Shown piece by piece: positions 11,735-24,265 of a stretch of DNA of 64,000 nt. Origin of the DNA: Enoplosus armatus. Its lineage: Eukaryota > Chordata > Actinopteri > Centrarchiformes > Enoplosidae. How positions within the stretch are numbered: position 1 is the stretch's first letter; the number at the start of each line of letters is the position of its first letter. The DNA lies in assembly GCF_043641665.1 (NCBI RefSeq), contig NC_092194.1:13555298-13619297 (forward strand). The letters run 5' to 3'. Position numbers and translations under genes: made by a program. Under the pieces are notes generated by a model. The model was not told where the DNA came from, searched no databases, and saw only the letters and a program-made list of their open reading frames with translations.

Positions 11735-13641
11735 TGGAGACTGAGAGGGTGAAGCCAAATCAGTATTTCAGGATATTCTGCACATATACAGTACAAGATG
11801 CACATTATAGCATCAATATAGCTTATTCTCAACTGAAATCAATTACTGTATTGTTTTTATTTTAGTTTGCATTAGACTGTGAAGTGCTAGTGTTTCTGAT
11901 ATATTGTCCACCCCTCGTCACATGGCATAAGGTATGAGGTCCTCCCAACATTTCACTGTGTTCTGCTCAAATTTGCGACCCCACCAAAATCAGTCAGTTG
12001 CTGACATCTAGCTGACACAGAAGGAAACAACAAAGAGCTTCCAGACAAAAACGTTTTTCCATCGAGGACTCAAACAGCCAGAAGGGACAATATGGCAAGA
12101 CACCAGTAATGTACAGTAAAATGATATTTATTTGCATGAAATTTTGTTGACTTACTTCACTGATTATATTCTGTTCAGAGCTTTTAAAATGTGACTTGCT
12201 GATCTGTATTCAGTCGATTGCAAATGGTGTTCACTCTACTTGGAGCCAAGAGTCCATTCATATTCAACAGCACGAGTGTTTTGATTTAAACAGGTACTCA
12301 GAGCAAAAATCTCATCTCTGACTCTCAGTAATATTAAAGTTCAGGCATTTGAAAAATGACACAAACACACAACAATGACAGCGTGAGTGTTTCTCTTCAC
12401 TGGGGTGTGGGATCATGCTGAAGGAAAACACATTAAACTGTGATTTTACTGAGGTTAAGACTCTACACAGCATTGTTTAACGCTAAACCATAATACCAAG
12501 GAGAGTGTAGTTGTCCATCTTTGCAGGTGATCATGTCAAGACACCAGCTTACTCAGCCGCCCCCCTGCTGAAACAAGAGAATAATGCAATGAGTGTGAAA
12601 ACAGGGTCTGCACTGCAAGAGCTGATGATTTGTTCCATTGATTTAGTGAGTTAATTGAAGAACCAACCACAGTGTTGTGAAATAAAACATGTCACAAAAT
12701 GAAGGGATGTTAGACGTGTAGCATTTAAGTAAAAGCACCCACATGTCAAAACATTTAACAGTTAATACTCCTTAATGCTTTACACGGTACAAATGAAAGT
12801 AAAGACATCAAACATTCATGAGCTCCAGCATTGTAGAGATTTACATGTTAATACAGACAGTAAATATGTCATCAATACAGACAGCGTAACACTTTCTTAA
12901 TGAGTCTACAAACGCACATGACCTTGTAGTCATCCCGCGGTCTCAGGTAAAATACATAAAATACGCCCTTTGGAGTCAGTCATTTTCAAGCGTCTGTTCA
13001 TTTGACTCTACTGACAAAATCAGAGGAGACAATTTTTCCATTAGCTTGGGCTGAGAATGTGTCACCTTCTGGGGATGAACGCCTAATGTATCACATCTTA
13101 TTGTACGCATGAATAATTCATAATCATTAATTACACCCGTTGCACGACCTTATCCAACCCTCGAAAAGAAACCACATTATCATACATTTAATCTTGGAAT
13201 AATACAGCTTTTAGGAAAATCCCTGGATACTATAAAGAAGTGATATTTTGTGACATCATTAGGTTGGTGCCATGTTTATGTGGTGGTTGTTTTTTTTTTG
13301 AGTTTCTCTATGAAGTATTTGTTTAGCCTCCTTGGTTACAATTGGTCTAACTAACTATGCAGTTCTTCTTCTGTTTAATCCAAACAAAACTCTGTTGCTC
13401 TGAAGCACAGGATTTCTCCCAGGAAAGACCTACTGGACTCCAGATGATTGAAGGTGCAAAAATATGTAAACCTTCTAATGAAGTTGATTAAAATTAAATT
13501 ATAGTTTTTTGTACTTTTCAACTAAAAACACCCTGATTTTTTCCAAAAAGGGAATACAGCAGATCAGTTTAAATTGATTCCTTGATTCACTTTCACCTTC
13601 ATTTCATCTTCCCAAGCATCAAACTTTTATTGTGTTTCCTG

Positions 13642-13655
13642 TTGCCAGAGGGCAC
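13642..13655 (+). promoter_or_regulatory. Weak candidate CTCF-binding motif
   Basis: The plus-strand core CCAGAGGGCAC matches positions 4-14 of CCASYAGRKGGCRS, but the first three positions do not fit. It faces away from the minus-strand site at 11721. Confidence 0.22.
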
Positions 13656-14151
13656 CATAAAGCTCAGTTTACAGCAATGAGTGCTCTTGTGTTGAGGACA
13701 GCTCAAAATATAGTTTCACTAAAATAAAGTTGAGAGATAAACCAGAGTCCTACAAAGTAATTAAAAAGCCAGTAAACTAAATAATTGCTCAAATTCTGGA
13801 TTAACAAAAATAATGAGCCATAAAACTAAATCATAAATAGAATAAATCAGTAGTAAAAAATACTACAGATCACTACTTTAAATTGGATAACCCATAGATA
13901 TTGTATAGTTTTTATATAGTTTTTATATTATATAGTGCACAATGATAAAGTGGTAATGTGTTACACTTACTGATACAATCTGTCCATCTAACCAGCTAAA
14001 TAAAGCGAACATATTTGAAATGATTGCATGATTTCTGAGCTCAGTTATTTGACCGAGTGACTTTGGTCTCCATGTTTATCCCTCAATGTTGTGTCTCTCA
14101 CTGCATGTCTTCCTTGCTTTAGGGAATGGCAGGGGAGGAATGGTTGTTATA

Positions 14152-14153
<2 letters not shown>

Positions 14154-14191
<38 letters not shown>
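14154..14191. repeat. GT microsatellite
   Basis: About 19 uninterrupted TG units. Confidence 0.95.
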
Positions 14192-14192
<1 letters not shown>

Positions 14193-14820
14193 ACAGACAG
14201 GGTTGATGACCTTTTCAGAGAGCTATCATTTAATAAACACTGACAGCCTTTTAGAGACCACTTACCATTCATCTGGTCTACAGGATTAGGCCCTCCAGAG
14301 AAACTCCACAGTGATCGAATCATTGTCCCCAGACGTCATAGTGACAGCAAGAAAACACAAAATCAATATTTCAGTGGTGAGGATTCATATTTTAGGAATT
14401 TTGGCAGCGACATCCAACAGTCCTCTATTCATCAATCCATTTTCTTTACCTGGTTAACTCTGCAGGGTTGTAGAGGGCTGGACTCTATAATGCCTTTGGC
14501 AAGGAGGTGGGGTACATTTGGGACAGGAGACCAGTCTCAGGCAAAAAATGTTGCACGTTAAAGGTGTACTTCAATGATTTTACACATCAATATCAGTTTA
14601 CTCGTCACACTGAGTACTACTCAACCTGTGTTTTTCAACAGTTTTATAATGTCTATGGCTCTGGAGGAGAAAATAACCCTGGTGATGTCATCAGGGTTTC
14701 CATGGCTTGGGATTTTAGAAACATTTTTAATGGGAAGCCTGTGTTACAAACTGGGGACGTAAAGTACAAATAACTTTGATATATCTGTTACTCCCTGTGA
14801 TTAACAACTCATTATTTAAA

Positions 14821-15259
14821 GGAATAGTTCAACAATTTGGAAAATATGCTTCTTTGCTAACTCCCTGAGAATTAGATGAGAGGACTGATATCACACACTG
14901 GAGCCAGGAGGCAATTAGCTTAGCTAAGCTTAGCTTAGCATGAAGACTGTAAATCTGCCTACCTGCACCTCTAAATCTCACTGATCACCACAATGTATCT
15001 TAATTAATCCGTATACAAATATCTTGTGGTTTTAAGGGGAATCACACACTGTAGCTATTTCATGGCGAACAACAGCTGGGTGCAGTGACTTCCTGGAGTC
15101 TTGTTTTCCTGGAGGTTGCCAAGCAACCAGCAGGCAAGCTACGGAGATGGATAAACCGCTGGTCGTCATGAAATATTTACACCACGTAACTTCTCATCTT
15201 TCTCGACCGTCTTATCTAACTCTCGGTAAGAAAGACACAAATGTAATATACAAACTCAA
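14821..15259 (+). mobile_element. GAATAGTTCAACATTTTGG element, copy 3
   Basis: It starts GGAATAGTTCAACAATTTGG and runs through the typical interior: 'gagccaggaggcaattagcttagc', 'ggagtcttgttttcc', 'ggttgccaagcaacc' and 'taactctcggtaagaaag'. The far end is eroded. It is the longest copy in the window and shows which way the family reads. Confidence 0.7.
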
Positions 15260-18200
15260 CACAGAAAAGTTTGAACCAACGACCGTCTTGCTGTGAGGCA
15301 ACAGTGTTGCTAACAAATGAACAACAAGTCCTCTAGCAGACTTCCAGCGTAAGGAAAAAGAACAAGAAACTGAGATTCATTAAAAAAAAAAAAAAAAATT
15401 GTTCAAGGTTATGTTTTCACTTCATCTTCCGAAAATAGTCAAAGTACATTTCACTAGTGCAACAAGACAAGACAAATTTTACATGACTAACCCACTACCA
15501 CTCAACACACACACACACACATACACGCCAGTGAGACAGGTTCACCTTGAGTGCTTGGCCACAGTCATCCGGTGACACGTTTCATGCACCGCTGCAGCAA
15601 ACACGAGAAGTGCATACCGGAAACAGGCCGACAAGAATAAAAGCAAGAACACCAGCATGGGGCACGCAACCGCTCCTTTCGTCTGAGACAGACTCTCACC
15701 CACCCGCCTACATGTTTGTTATATTAAATATGAATCAATTACACAGCCTTACACAAGCCACACTGCTTCTCAATCTCGCATTTGAAGTGGAAACGAAAAA
15801 TTCTCTCCTTTCCCATGTTTCCTCCTGCTTGAGAGGAAAAACTTCAATAACATCTCATGGTGGAATCACTTCTCCCCCCACTACCGACTTTTGCAGTACG
15901 TTGATAGCGAGATGAGGGATAAATTGATGAAGTTACACTTGGATGAATAAATTAGTGTACCAGAATACATTTACATCTAGATGAGATTACAGTCCTGACA
16001 TACAAGCTCATTACTGGCCTCTGCTGCTTCCCCCAGACGTCATCACCCTATTGCATCCTAACTCATTCAGCCAGGTCGCTGGTGTGACTGCGAGAACAAT
16101 ACGTACAGTAACTGGCTGATTGATGTGATAAATCAGGAGGGAGGGTACACGGAGGAACCACCAGCCACACATTATGAAAGCTGAGTTTTAGTTACTGCAC
16201 CAAAGAGACCCCGAGGTGCAGATAAATGTCTCAACATTTGAGGTTGAGGGATTCTTAATTAAAGGCTAAATAGCACAGCTTCTGCCCACAAACACACATC
16301 ATCAGAGAAAAATCCTCCTACAATTCACACATTGACCCCAAAACTCTTTCCTTGCCTTCTAGCATGAAGCAATGATCCTTGGAGAGCCTTTTATGTCCAC
16401 AAATAAAACACACTGTTTATATGCCATCATAAAGAAATATGAAACAGGAATTCTAGCTTTATGTGGCTCTGTTGGGAGGCACGAACAAGCAGAAACCTAA
16501 AGGGCTGTTTCACACCCAGCGTTACGTAAACATGCATCTAGTTGAATACACACACATCTGTATTTAGGTACATTTATATTTTAACTGGAATTATTCAGTT
16601 ATTTAATTCACTTTCTAAGCCATCCATAACTCAAAATACTGAACACTTGAGTATGTCAATTTCTGATACTTTATACTTCTACTCTACTGCATTTCAGGGG
16701 GAATTATATGATGTGCTTATAAGATATGATGCATTGTTACAGATTAAAGTAACAAATAATATGTAAAGTTGCTAAACTAACTACAGCATTAATATGTTTC
16801 TTACATGTTTAGCATGCAAAGCAAGCCCTAAAAACTCTACTGTACACTATCTGCTCAGCATCAAACAACAGACAGACACAGTTAGCAACTAGCTGGTGAA
16901 CATAGTGTTAAGCATTTAGCAGCTGAAGTGCCAGATGTTTCCCCTCCCCTAGTTGGTGGAGACCAAAAACAGAGCAAAAAGATCATGCGGTGAAATAAAA
17001 GTTGCTCTGTCTCTGCTGGATGTGCATGCTTTTAAATTAAAATGATCACATTAAATTACTACATTAAATTCACTAGTATTTCTGCCACAGTCCTCCTGGA
17101 CAAACACAGCAGGCTTGCAGGTGCACTGGATCAAAGCGACAGAGCTGAAATGGCCTGCATCTTAAAGTGAAAGTGAAAAGCCTGGACACAAATGGAAGGA
17201 GAAAACAACACAGAGTGTGGAAAGGTAAAGGTGGCTCTACAGGGAAATCTGCTGAAGGAGAGGCTCAAGGGGAGGATAAGACCCCTGTCATCAGTGACCT
17301 GAGCGCTCACACAGTCATGCACATGAGCACACACACATTCAGGCTGCAGCATGAACGAAAGCCTGGTATCAAAGTGACAAAACATCAACAAAACATATTT
17401 CCTCAATAAAGTAATAAGAATTCTCACAAGCAGCTTTTACTATCCTATTTTAAAACATGGTGTGGTGTAAAATTATGTTTTGTTAGACGATTTACACACA
17501 AAACAAGATTTTTCAGGTGCGCTGAGCAATAGAGTTGACCCTTGTAAACCATTTGAAGGGCACCGCCTAGAGAGTGGGCACATCACCACCTGTCACTGCT
17601 CGCCTCCAGATGTTCAATAGATGCATTGTGACACTCTGCACGGCTCCATCTATCACTCACCACAAAGCCATAATCTCCTGCTTCCCCATGTACCATTACA
17701 TATTCAGGCAGCAATCTATGAGATGTAGGAAGGAAGAAGAAGAAGAAGAAGAGGAAGAAAAAGAGCCGGCCTGTGGAGAACGAGAAGTGAAAGGTTAAGT
17801 CGTGGGCTGCCGGTGACAGTGCAGCAGGGGATTGTGGATCCATGTTGGCAGGTACATGTTTTAGCTCTGAGAAATGGCTGCTGTTTGTGGTTTACAGCAG
17901 GCAATAAGGACAAAGCAGCGCTGTCGAGGACCTCATGGGTGCCAGCTGATGGACAGGCCGTGTTATTTGTATTAAATCATAGAGGATAAGTGTGAGTCCA
18001 CAGGATAAACTGGCTGTCTCCCTGGTGAGCACTGCCTTGTAGCTGGTATCAATATGATGTTCCTATGAGTTTTCTACAATACATTTATTTTTGTTGAAAT
18101 ATTCTGAGGTGGAAAAAGTTCATTCATGTTAATTCTTTAGATATAAATTGACCGATCCTTCAGAGTTACGCTAAGTATCTATAATAAAAAAGGCACAAAA

Positions 18201-20128
18201 CTATAGCATGAGAGTTGTGACTTCTCTAGAGGCAAAAGTGTCAAGGTGTGAGAGTTGAGATAATGTGAGGTGTTTAATTAATGACAGTCTACAGGGAAAA
18301 ATGTGTCATTCAATAACTTTGTTAACTATGTTGTTGAATCGTCAATGCGACGCGTTTCCATTGAATTATCAAGCAAATTTTAAGCAAACTTTTGAAATGC
18401 CGCAAAAAGAACTAAGCGTGTTTCCATCAACTGGTTTGGAGCGAATAAACCAGGCTCGTTGCAAAGCGTAGTTTCATCCGAAGTTGGGCATATAGGCTAC
18501 GCTTTACACATGGCTGTCATCTGCCAGTAAACAGAAGAAGAAGTTGAGGTTGTGAACTGGAAACAACACAAGTTGCCTTGGCCATCTAACCCGTCTAAGG
18601 GAGAATAATGGAGAGAGGTCCTCGTGTCAGCTAGTATTAGCCATGTTTCATGCGTCCCGGAGGCTAAGACAAATTAATGTGGAACGGTTCAGCGGAAGCA
18701 GCTGTCATGTGAGTTAAATGTTCGCTATGTCAGAACTTTATTTGGCAAAGGCATTTCCATATCCCATTTAGCACCTCAACTCTTTGACAAAGGCAAAAAC
18801 CACCTCCAGCGAGCATAAGAACAACAGGTTGGTTATTTATATATTTACAGACAACACATTTAGTCTAACGATACCTTGTAATTCAATCAAATATGTGTAG
18901 ATGTCTGGATAAGTCATATCTGCCCACTGTGTTGGGTCATTGAGCCACTTGGACAAGGGTAGACTGGAGGGACATGACCGCCGACCGATCAATCTTAATT
19001 TATTAAGGTATCGCAAACGCTCAGGTTCAGGCAAGGTGGCAAAATACTATTAGACGTGTCTATTAAACAAAGATTTGTTTAACACGAAATGAATGCATAC
19101 AAACTCGTTACTATTGTAATCCTAACACATCAGATTGCATTGGCATCTATTGAATCTTCAGTTCCCCATAAAGGAGGCGCATGACGTTTTATGAAGTACC
19201 CGTATGTGATCTATTGTTGTTTAGATGGTGTAACTTTGTGCTCTTAAGGTATGTTTATAAGCTTGGGAAAGCCTATAATCCCAACAACATACAAATTCAT
19301 CTCAGAGTTTTGTGACTATAGGCCCTTTTCTGTGTACATTTTCAAATTTCTATATCAAGCAAATCATTTCAGTCCATTAGTTGAATGTCTTAACTGTATC
19401 ACTGTAACAAAGATTTTATGGCTAAATATGAATTTTTTTTTCTTTAAAATGATGATAAGCTGTTACAGGAATTTATATGAAATGAAATCATTAAATACTA
19501 AGCACTGTGTTTTTACATTTATCTGTAGCTTCTAAATAAAATCTGGCTCTTATAAAACGACCTTGAGCGGGTTGCATCAGGTTTGTTCCCCACTGTAATA
19601 AAAGAAATTGATACCAAAATGGACTTCCACTCAAAAAACAGTAAATGACATTTACTGTCGCAGATTTGATCAGAGAGATGAATCACCCATTGTCCTTGAA
19701 TGCAATTTGTGGTTCAGTGCGACCTTTGACCTGGGTGTGTTGTGAGAGCACATTTCTATAGGTCACAAGGGAAGCCTGTACCCATGTTGTTAGTAATGAT
19801 GGCAAACAAACACACACATACGGAAATAAGACACGCAACAACAAACTCAGCAGAGTGTAAAATCAGAGTAATACATTGGCAGCAGTTATATATTTAGAGC
19901 AGGAGTGTCTGCTTTGATTCACAGGCAGCAACACAACACAGTATGTTCTGAAACAGTCTCATATATGCCATAGTAAAGTTTTAATAGCTTGGTTGACACC
20001 AAGGAGCAGCTCACTCTAAACATGTCAATCAACCTCAGCCCTTTTTTGTTTTTGTACAAATGTAAAGCAATAGTCCTGCAGTACCTTCAACCTCAGTGAC
20101 GGTCATAATTTGTCAGAAAGGTGTTGAT
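15260..20128. other. Intergenic, no gene recognised
   Basis: No gene is recognisable. It includes an A-tract at 15382-15398, a GAA-rich tract at 17731-17762, and a segment at about 16670-16760 resembling the 'tacttctactccactacatt' teleost repeat. The words at 18340-18560, ending in 'cagaagaagaagtt', also read like part of an old fish repeat. Confidence 0.45.
17731..17762. repeat. GAA-rich simple repeat
   Basis: AGGAAGAAGAAGAAGAAGAA followed by GAGGAAGAAA. It produces glutamate-rich or phenylalanine-rich frames on the two strands, which are not genes. Confidence 0.9.
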
Positions 20129-20436
20129 TTAACCCTTGTGGGGTGTTCGAGTCCAAATTACCTGTTTTAAACTTCTAGTAAAAGAAAAACTACACAATAC
20201 ACATGCTATACACACCCAGAAATGTATGTCCTACATCTGGTGGTGACCAGGTCAGTTTGACCTGAGAAGAACAATCTGCCTTAACAAAAAATTATGCTTT
20301 ATGAATCAATAATGTTATTTATTGTGTATGTTACTAAAGAAAAAAAATATTTACGTATTTACATGTAATTTCTGTATTGATTTAAAATACCATTTATGTC
20401 CTGGGTCAATTTGACCTGAAAAATAGCATAAAGGGT
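20129..20436. mobile_element. Possible piggyBac-type MITE, degraded
   Basis: The left side reads TTAA followed by CCCTTGTG, the arrangement typical of piggyBac-related ends. The right side has a decayed AAGGGT but no clean TTAA. The interior repeats a GGTCA(N)TTTGACC palindrome near 20250 and 20403. It is noncoding and about 300 bp. The class call is tentative. Confidence 0.35.
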
Positions 20437-20664
20437 CCAAAAAGGGAATACCACACTTAACTGTGGTAACTGTAGTCATTTTTGAGGGTGTAGTTTTTTT
20501 AACTACATTAAAGTGTAAGGGTCTGTTTTACAGTGCCCACCCCTTTTTCAGTACCTTTAGCAGAGAGGATGACATGCAACAATGATCCACGGCCACATTC
20601 ACACGCAAGGCATTTCAGCTACATGACATGCACCTGAGCCAACTGAGCCTCGAAGGGGTCTCAG

Positions 20665-20702
20665 TTCAGTGTCCAATGTTCAGTGTCCAATGTTCAGTGT
20701 TG
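20665..20702. repeat. 14-bp tandem repeat, about 2.6 copies
   Basis: The unit TTCAGTGTCCAATG occurs twice exactly and is followed by a partial third copy, just left of a CA microsatellite. Confidence 0.9.
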
Positions 20703-20712
20703 ATCTCATACT

Positions 20713-20715
<3 letters not shown>

Positions 20716-20753
<38 letters not shown>
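20716..20753. repeat. CA microsatellite
   Basis: About 19 uninterrupted AC units. Confidence 0.95.
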
Positions 20754-20757
<4 letters not shown>

Positions 20758-21256
20758 GTACACAGAGGGTAGGAATACCACAAAAGGTCAGGACAGTTTG
20801 CCCTGGACTTGCTGCTAAAAGTCAAACATGTGCACATTTCCACACACTGGCAAGTGGCCCAGCAGAGTGGCAGTGTGCCGCGGCATTCGGGCATGAGAGA
20901 CTGTCTGAGCAGAGAGAGTGTGTGTTTGTGTGTCAGTGCAGGCAACCAAACCTGTTGCAAAAGCTTGTTTTTCATCATTTGTTTTGGTCCACTTCGGTTT
21001 GAATATATTACCACAAAAAGGACAAAGCAATCAGTGCCAGGATGGGCACGAAAATGACAGGAGGACATTTGAAAGTCAAATTTTATTTATAGTGGAGGAC
21101 GGGGGAAATTGAGCCTTGGGCTAAGATGAATATCCCAGACAGACATACCCAAAATTAATCAGGTGATCATGGAAGTAGATTTTGGAGGAGCAGTTCATTT
21201 CCATAAATTTAGGATGGGTGAGAGCACATGGAGGACGTGGGAAGAGAGCCAGGCCC

Positions 21257-21278
21257 AAAAATAAATAAATAAATAAAT
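21257..21278. repeat. AAAT simple repeat
   Basis: Five tandem AAAT/ATAA units. Confidence 0.9.
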
Positions 21279-21524
21279 TGTTCGGCTGTGTCACATGGTT
21301 TCCTCCGGGTGAAGATGTCATGAGCCTTGCATTTAATGGAAGCAGTTACATTTGAGGCCGTATTAAATATCACTTCAGGGGTAAAGAAGCAGATATGGCA
21401 CTTAAAAGATATGTGGATCAAAAGGAGAACATCTCCTAAAGGTTGTGCTGACAGTTGGGCTGTGCATGTTGTGTGATATCCTTTTGACAATAAATATAGA
21501 TTATTACGCAGCATTTATGGTAAG

Positions 21525-21575
21525 TTACACTTTATTGATCCCCTGGAGGAGATTTGTTCTCTGCATTTGACCCAT
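21525..21575. mobile_element. Fragment of a teleost retroposon end
   Basis: 'Acactttattgatcccctgg' followed by 'agatttgttctctgcatttgacccat' matches the recalled consensus words of an abundant fish interspersed repeat. Only about 50 bp is left. Confidence 0.45.
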
Positions 21576-22465
21576 TGAAACAAAACTACAGCCACAGCAA
21601 CACGAACTTCAGTGCCAATTCTTCAGTTCTTTTGTTCAACAAACATTGCCTTTCACAAACACTGAGCACGCCGTGTAGGTAGGCAAATTAGTACATTATT
21701 AGGTGGGAAGGGGGATGAATGAAGGTCGAGGGGAGCAATTAAACAGGGTCAAGCATGATGGGATGAACAGCGGGTCGAACGGAGATCGATGATATGCAGG
21801 GAGGGGCGATAGCGAGAATCTTCATATATGATATGTTTGCCAGAGGTTGTTTCATCATACACTTGTTTATGATATAAGCATAGTCTTATTGGTCACAACA
21901 ACAAGGAATGGATCAATTCTACCGCTACAAAATCGTCACCCAACCGTGCTTGACATGCTTCAGTATGATGCAGCGGTGACAGTTCAGCATTGGTCCACCT
22001 ATCACCCCAGGGCTTTACAACTCATCTGACCCACAGTATAAGTCTTTTATCACTCTACTCATCTACTGTAGGGCGAATAAAGGCTGAATCTGGGACGAGA
22101 GATATTATCTCCACACTCAAGTAAATATTAGTCGCACTGCTAAGAATGTGACAGAATAAGAACAGATGGAAAGAAAGCTTTTAGTTTTCTCTCAAATGGC
22201 TGAACTTGACACTTTCACTCTCCTCAGCTGAACCTTTTTCTGGAAGTTAGTAAGAGAAAATGATTCAATTTCCATGGATGTCCCAAACCCTTTCACATCA
22301 ACTACTATTGGAATGAATGCAATTCTATTTTAGTTACACAATATTGCTGACAGTTTCATTTTAGTTAATGTGATGTGATAAACTCAACCCATATTTCCTG
22401 CAGAGATAAAGGGTTTTTAAATCACAATTTACCCAGATCAGTTATGTTTATGGCTATTTCTGACC

Positions 22466-22491
22466 GTGTGTGTGTGTGTGTGTGTGTGTGG
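22466..22491. repeat. GT microsatellite
   Basis: About 13 GT units. Confidence 0.95.
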
Positions 22492-24240
22492 CCCCATTCT
22501 AGCTGTCAAAGGCCATGGTTATACATGTGGGACCTTGATGTTGTTGCTGCAGAAAAAGAAGTGTTTCTGGCAGGACTGATGCAATGAGAGATGAAGGGTA
22601 AACAGTCAGGGGTCAAACCACTGAGCTGATTCTTCTTCCATCTAACGTGAACATGCACGTGCACACACTTGGCTGCTCCACTACCTCTAACTAAAGTGGT
22701 ATATGTAGACAGCAGGATGTGTATGGGTGTTCAATTACAAGTATCACATCTGTTAAGTCCAAATAATTAAAATATTTATGGTGGGAGTAATTTGGTGCCA
22801 TAAACATATTGCTTCAAGCCACCAAAAACATAACTCCACAACTGAATAGTGTATATATGTATTTCAAATGGAAAAATGTTAATTCAATTTTTTTATTTTT
22901 TTTTCTGTTATGTTACATAAAGAAGTAAAGGTATTCTGGTCACACATACATGTGGAAAGTTAGAGGATTGCTTCTGAGAATACTTTAAGTAAAAGGGAGA
23001 AACTCTTCTAGTCTCATCAGGTTGAGATTGGCAGTCGGGTCTTTTGATGTGACTGCTAATCTTCCCCATGCCTGAGAAGTTGCCTGATAGCATTAAAGCA
23101 CAACAAAGCGGCTGTGGCACACAAGGCGCTCGGCTCATAGTGTTACGCAGATTTGTTTCCTTTCAAAGTGGGAAAGGACACAAAGTGTCTGCTTTCTTAG
23201 AATTCTGCATACAACCTGAAACGACTTGCAGGTACATTTAGTCAGGATAGTTGTTGATCTGACTGCTTGTCGCATAGTATTAACATATAAGTCAACAATG
23301 ACAATAACAATAGTGACAATAACAGCATATTTTTCTTATGGTCAACAAATGAAGATACCAAAAGCAACAATGTATACATCCTACTATCAAGTTTTTCCTG
23401 AGCATGATACACTGTATACTGTAGAAATATGCTCTGGTTTCAGTTACATACATCATATATGCATGACTGCATGATGCAAACACACATGTACACCTCCCTT
23501 TCACCTGTGGGCATTGAGAAACACGGCCACAGACTGTGGCATTTTCATCCAGAAGAATAGCACATACTGTATTTCTGGTGCCAGTGTGCTTTATCACATC
23601 TGACTGGTCAATAACAGCCCCTGTCAGAGAAACTAAGCCAGAGAGGCCATTGCAATTTTGGACTGTGATATGGTTGAAATGCATTAATTTAGCCAGAGCA
23701 GATGTGGCGCGCAGATGCACAGAGAGGCTTATCATGACGGCTTCTTCATCCGTATTGCAGGTTGATGAAAAACAAACTGACTTGGCCAAGTGGAAACTAA
23801 GAAAAAAGCACCTTGATGATATATGACTCTGGTCATATGGGGTACAAGTAAAAAAAACCCAGTTTCCAAAGGGAGACTGAAACTTGACTGAATGTCTGGA
23901 ATATGAAGTCGCAGGCGGCTCATGTGAGAAATGTGAAGAGGAACATTGTATGTAAAGCAAAGTTAACACTGCATCCCTGTGGGTTACCCATGGTCAAACA
24001 CACACATGATGAATTTCTATATATTCAGCTGAGCATTAATTATGAATCACCTGCCTTGTTGGCTATGCATCAGTTGAGGAGAAGCAAACTAAGACATACT
24101 GTACAGTGAGTGCACGAAGCCGAGAAAAAGAACTTATACAGCACATGAAAAGTGTGAGTGTGGCATGATGTGTTTGTGAGCAGAAGTGCAGGAGGAGGAG
24201 CGTAAATTTACTCATATCTGCTTTGAAAAATAATAAACTG

Positions 24241-24265
24241 GTGTGTGTGTGTGTGTGTGTGTGTG
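24241..24265. repeat. GT microsatellite
   Basis: About 12 GT units. Confidence 0.95.

Larger units (their letters stand above)
10754..14820. other. Intergenic, no gene recognised
   Basis: No gene is recognisable. It contains a GT microsatellite at 14154-14191 and two matches to the CTCF core motif (11721-11734 minus, 13642-13655 plus). The minus-strand frames at 10754-11140 and 11435-11758 show no domain or conserved pattern. Confidence 0.5.

Noticed and set aside
14921..14942. Palindromic AGCTTAGCTAAGCT cluster
   Set aside because: Part of the interior of the repeat copy at 14821-15259, where 'ttagcttagc' is a normal family word.
20706..21068. Frames with VCVCVC or similar runs (also at 14086, 22375, 39666, 41322, 41575)
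   Set aside because: They arise from translation of CA/GT microsatellites.
23292..23969. 225-codon open frame on the minus strand, the longest in the window
   Set aside because: No domain, signal or membrane pattern of a known family and no splice or promoter context; composition looks like translated AT-rich noncoding DNA.
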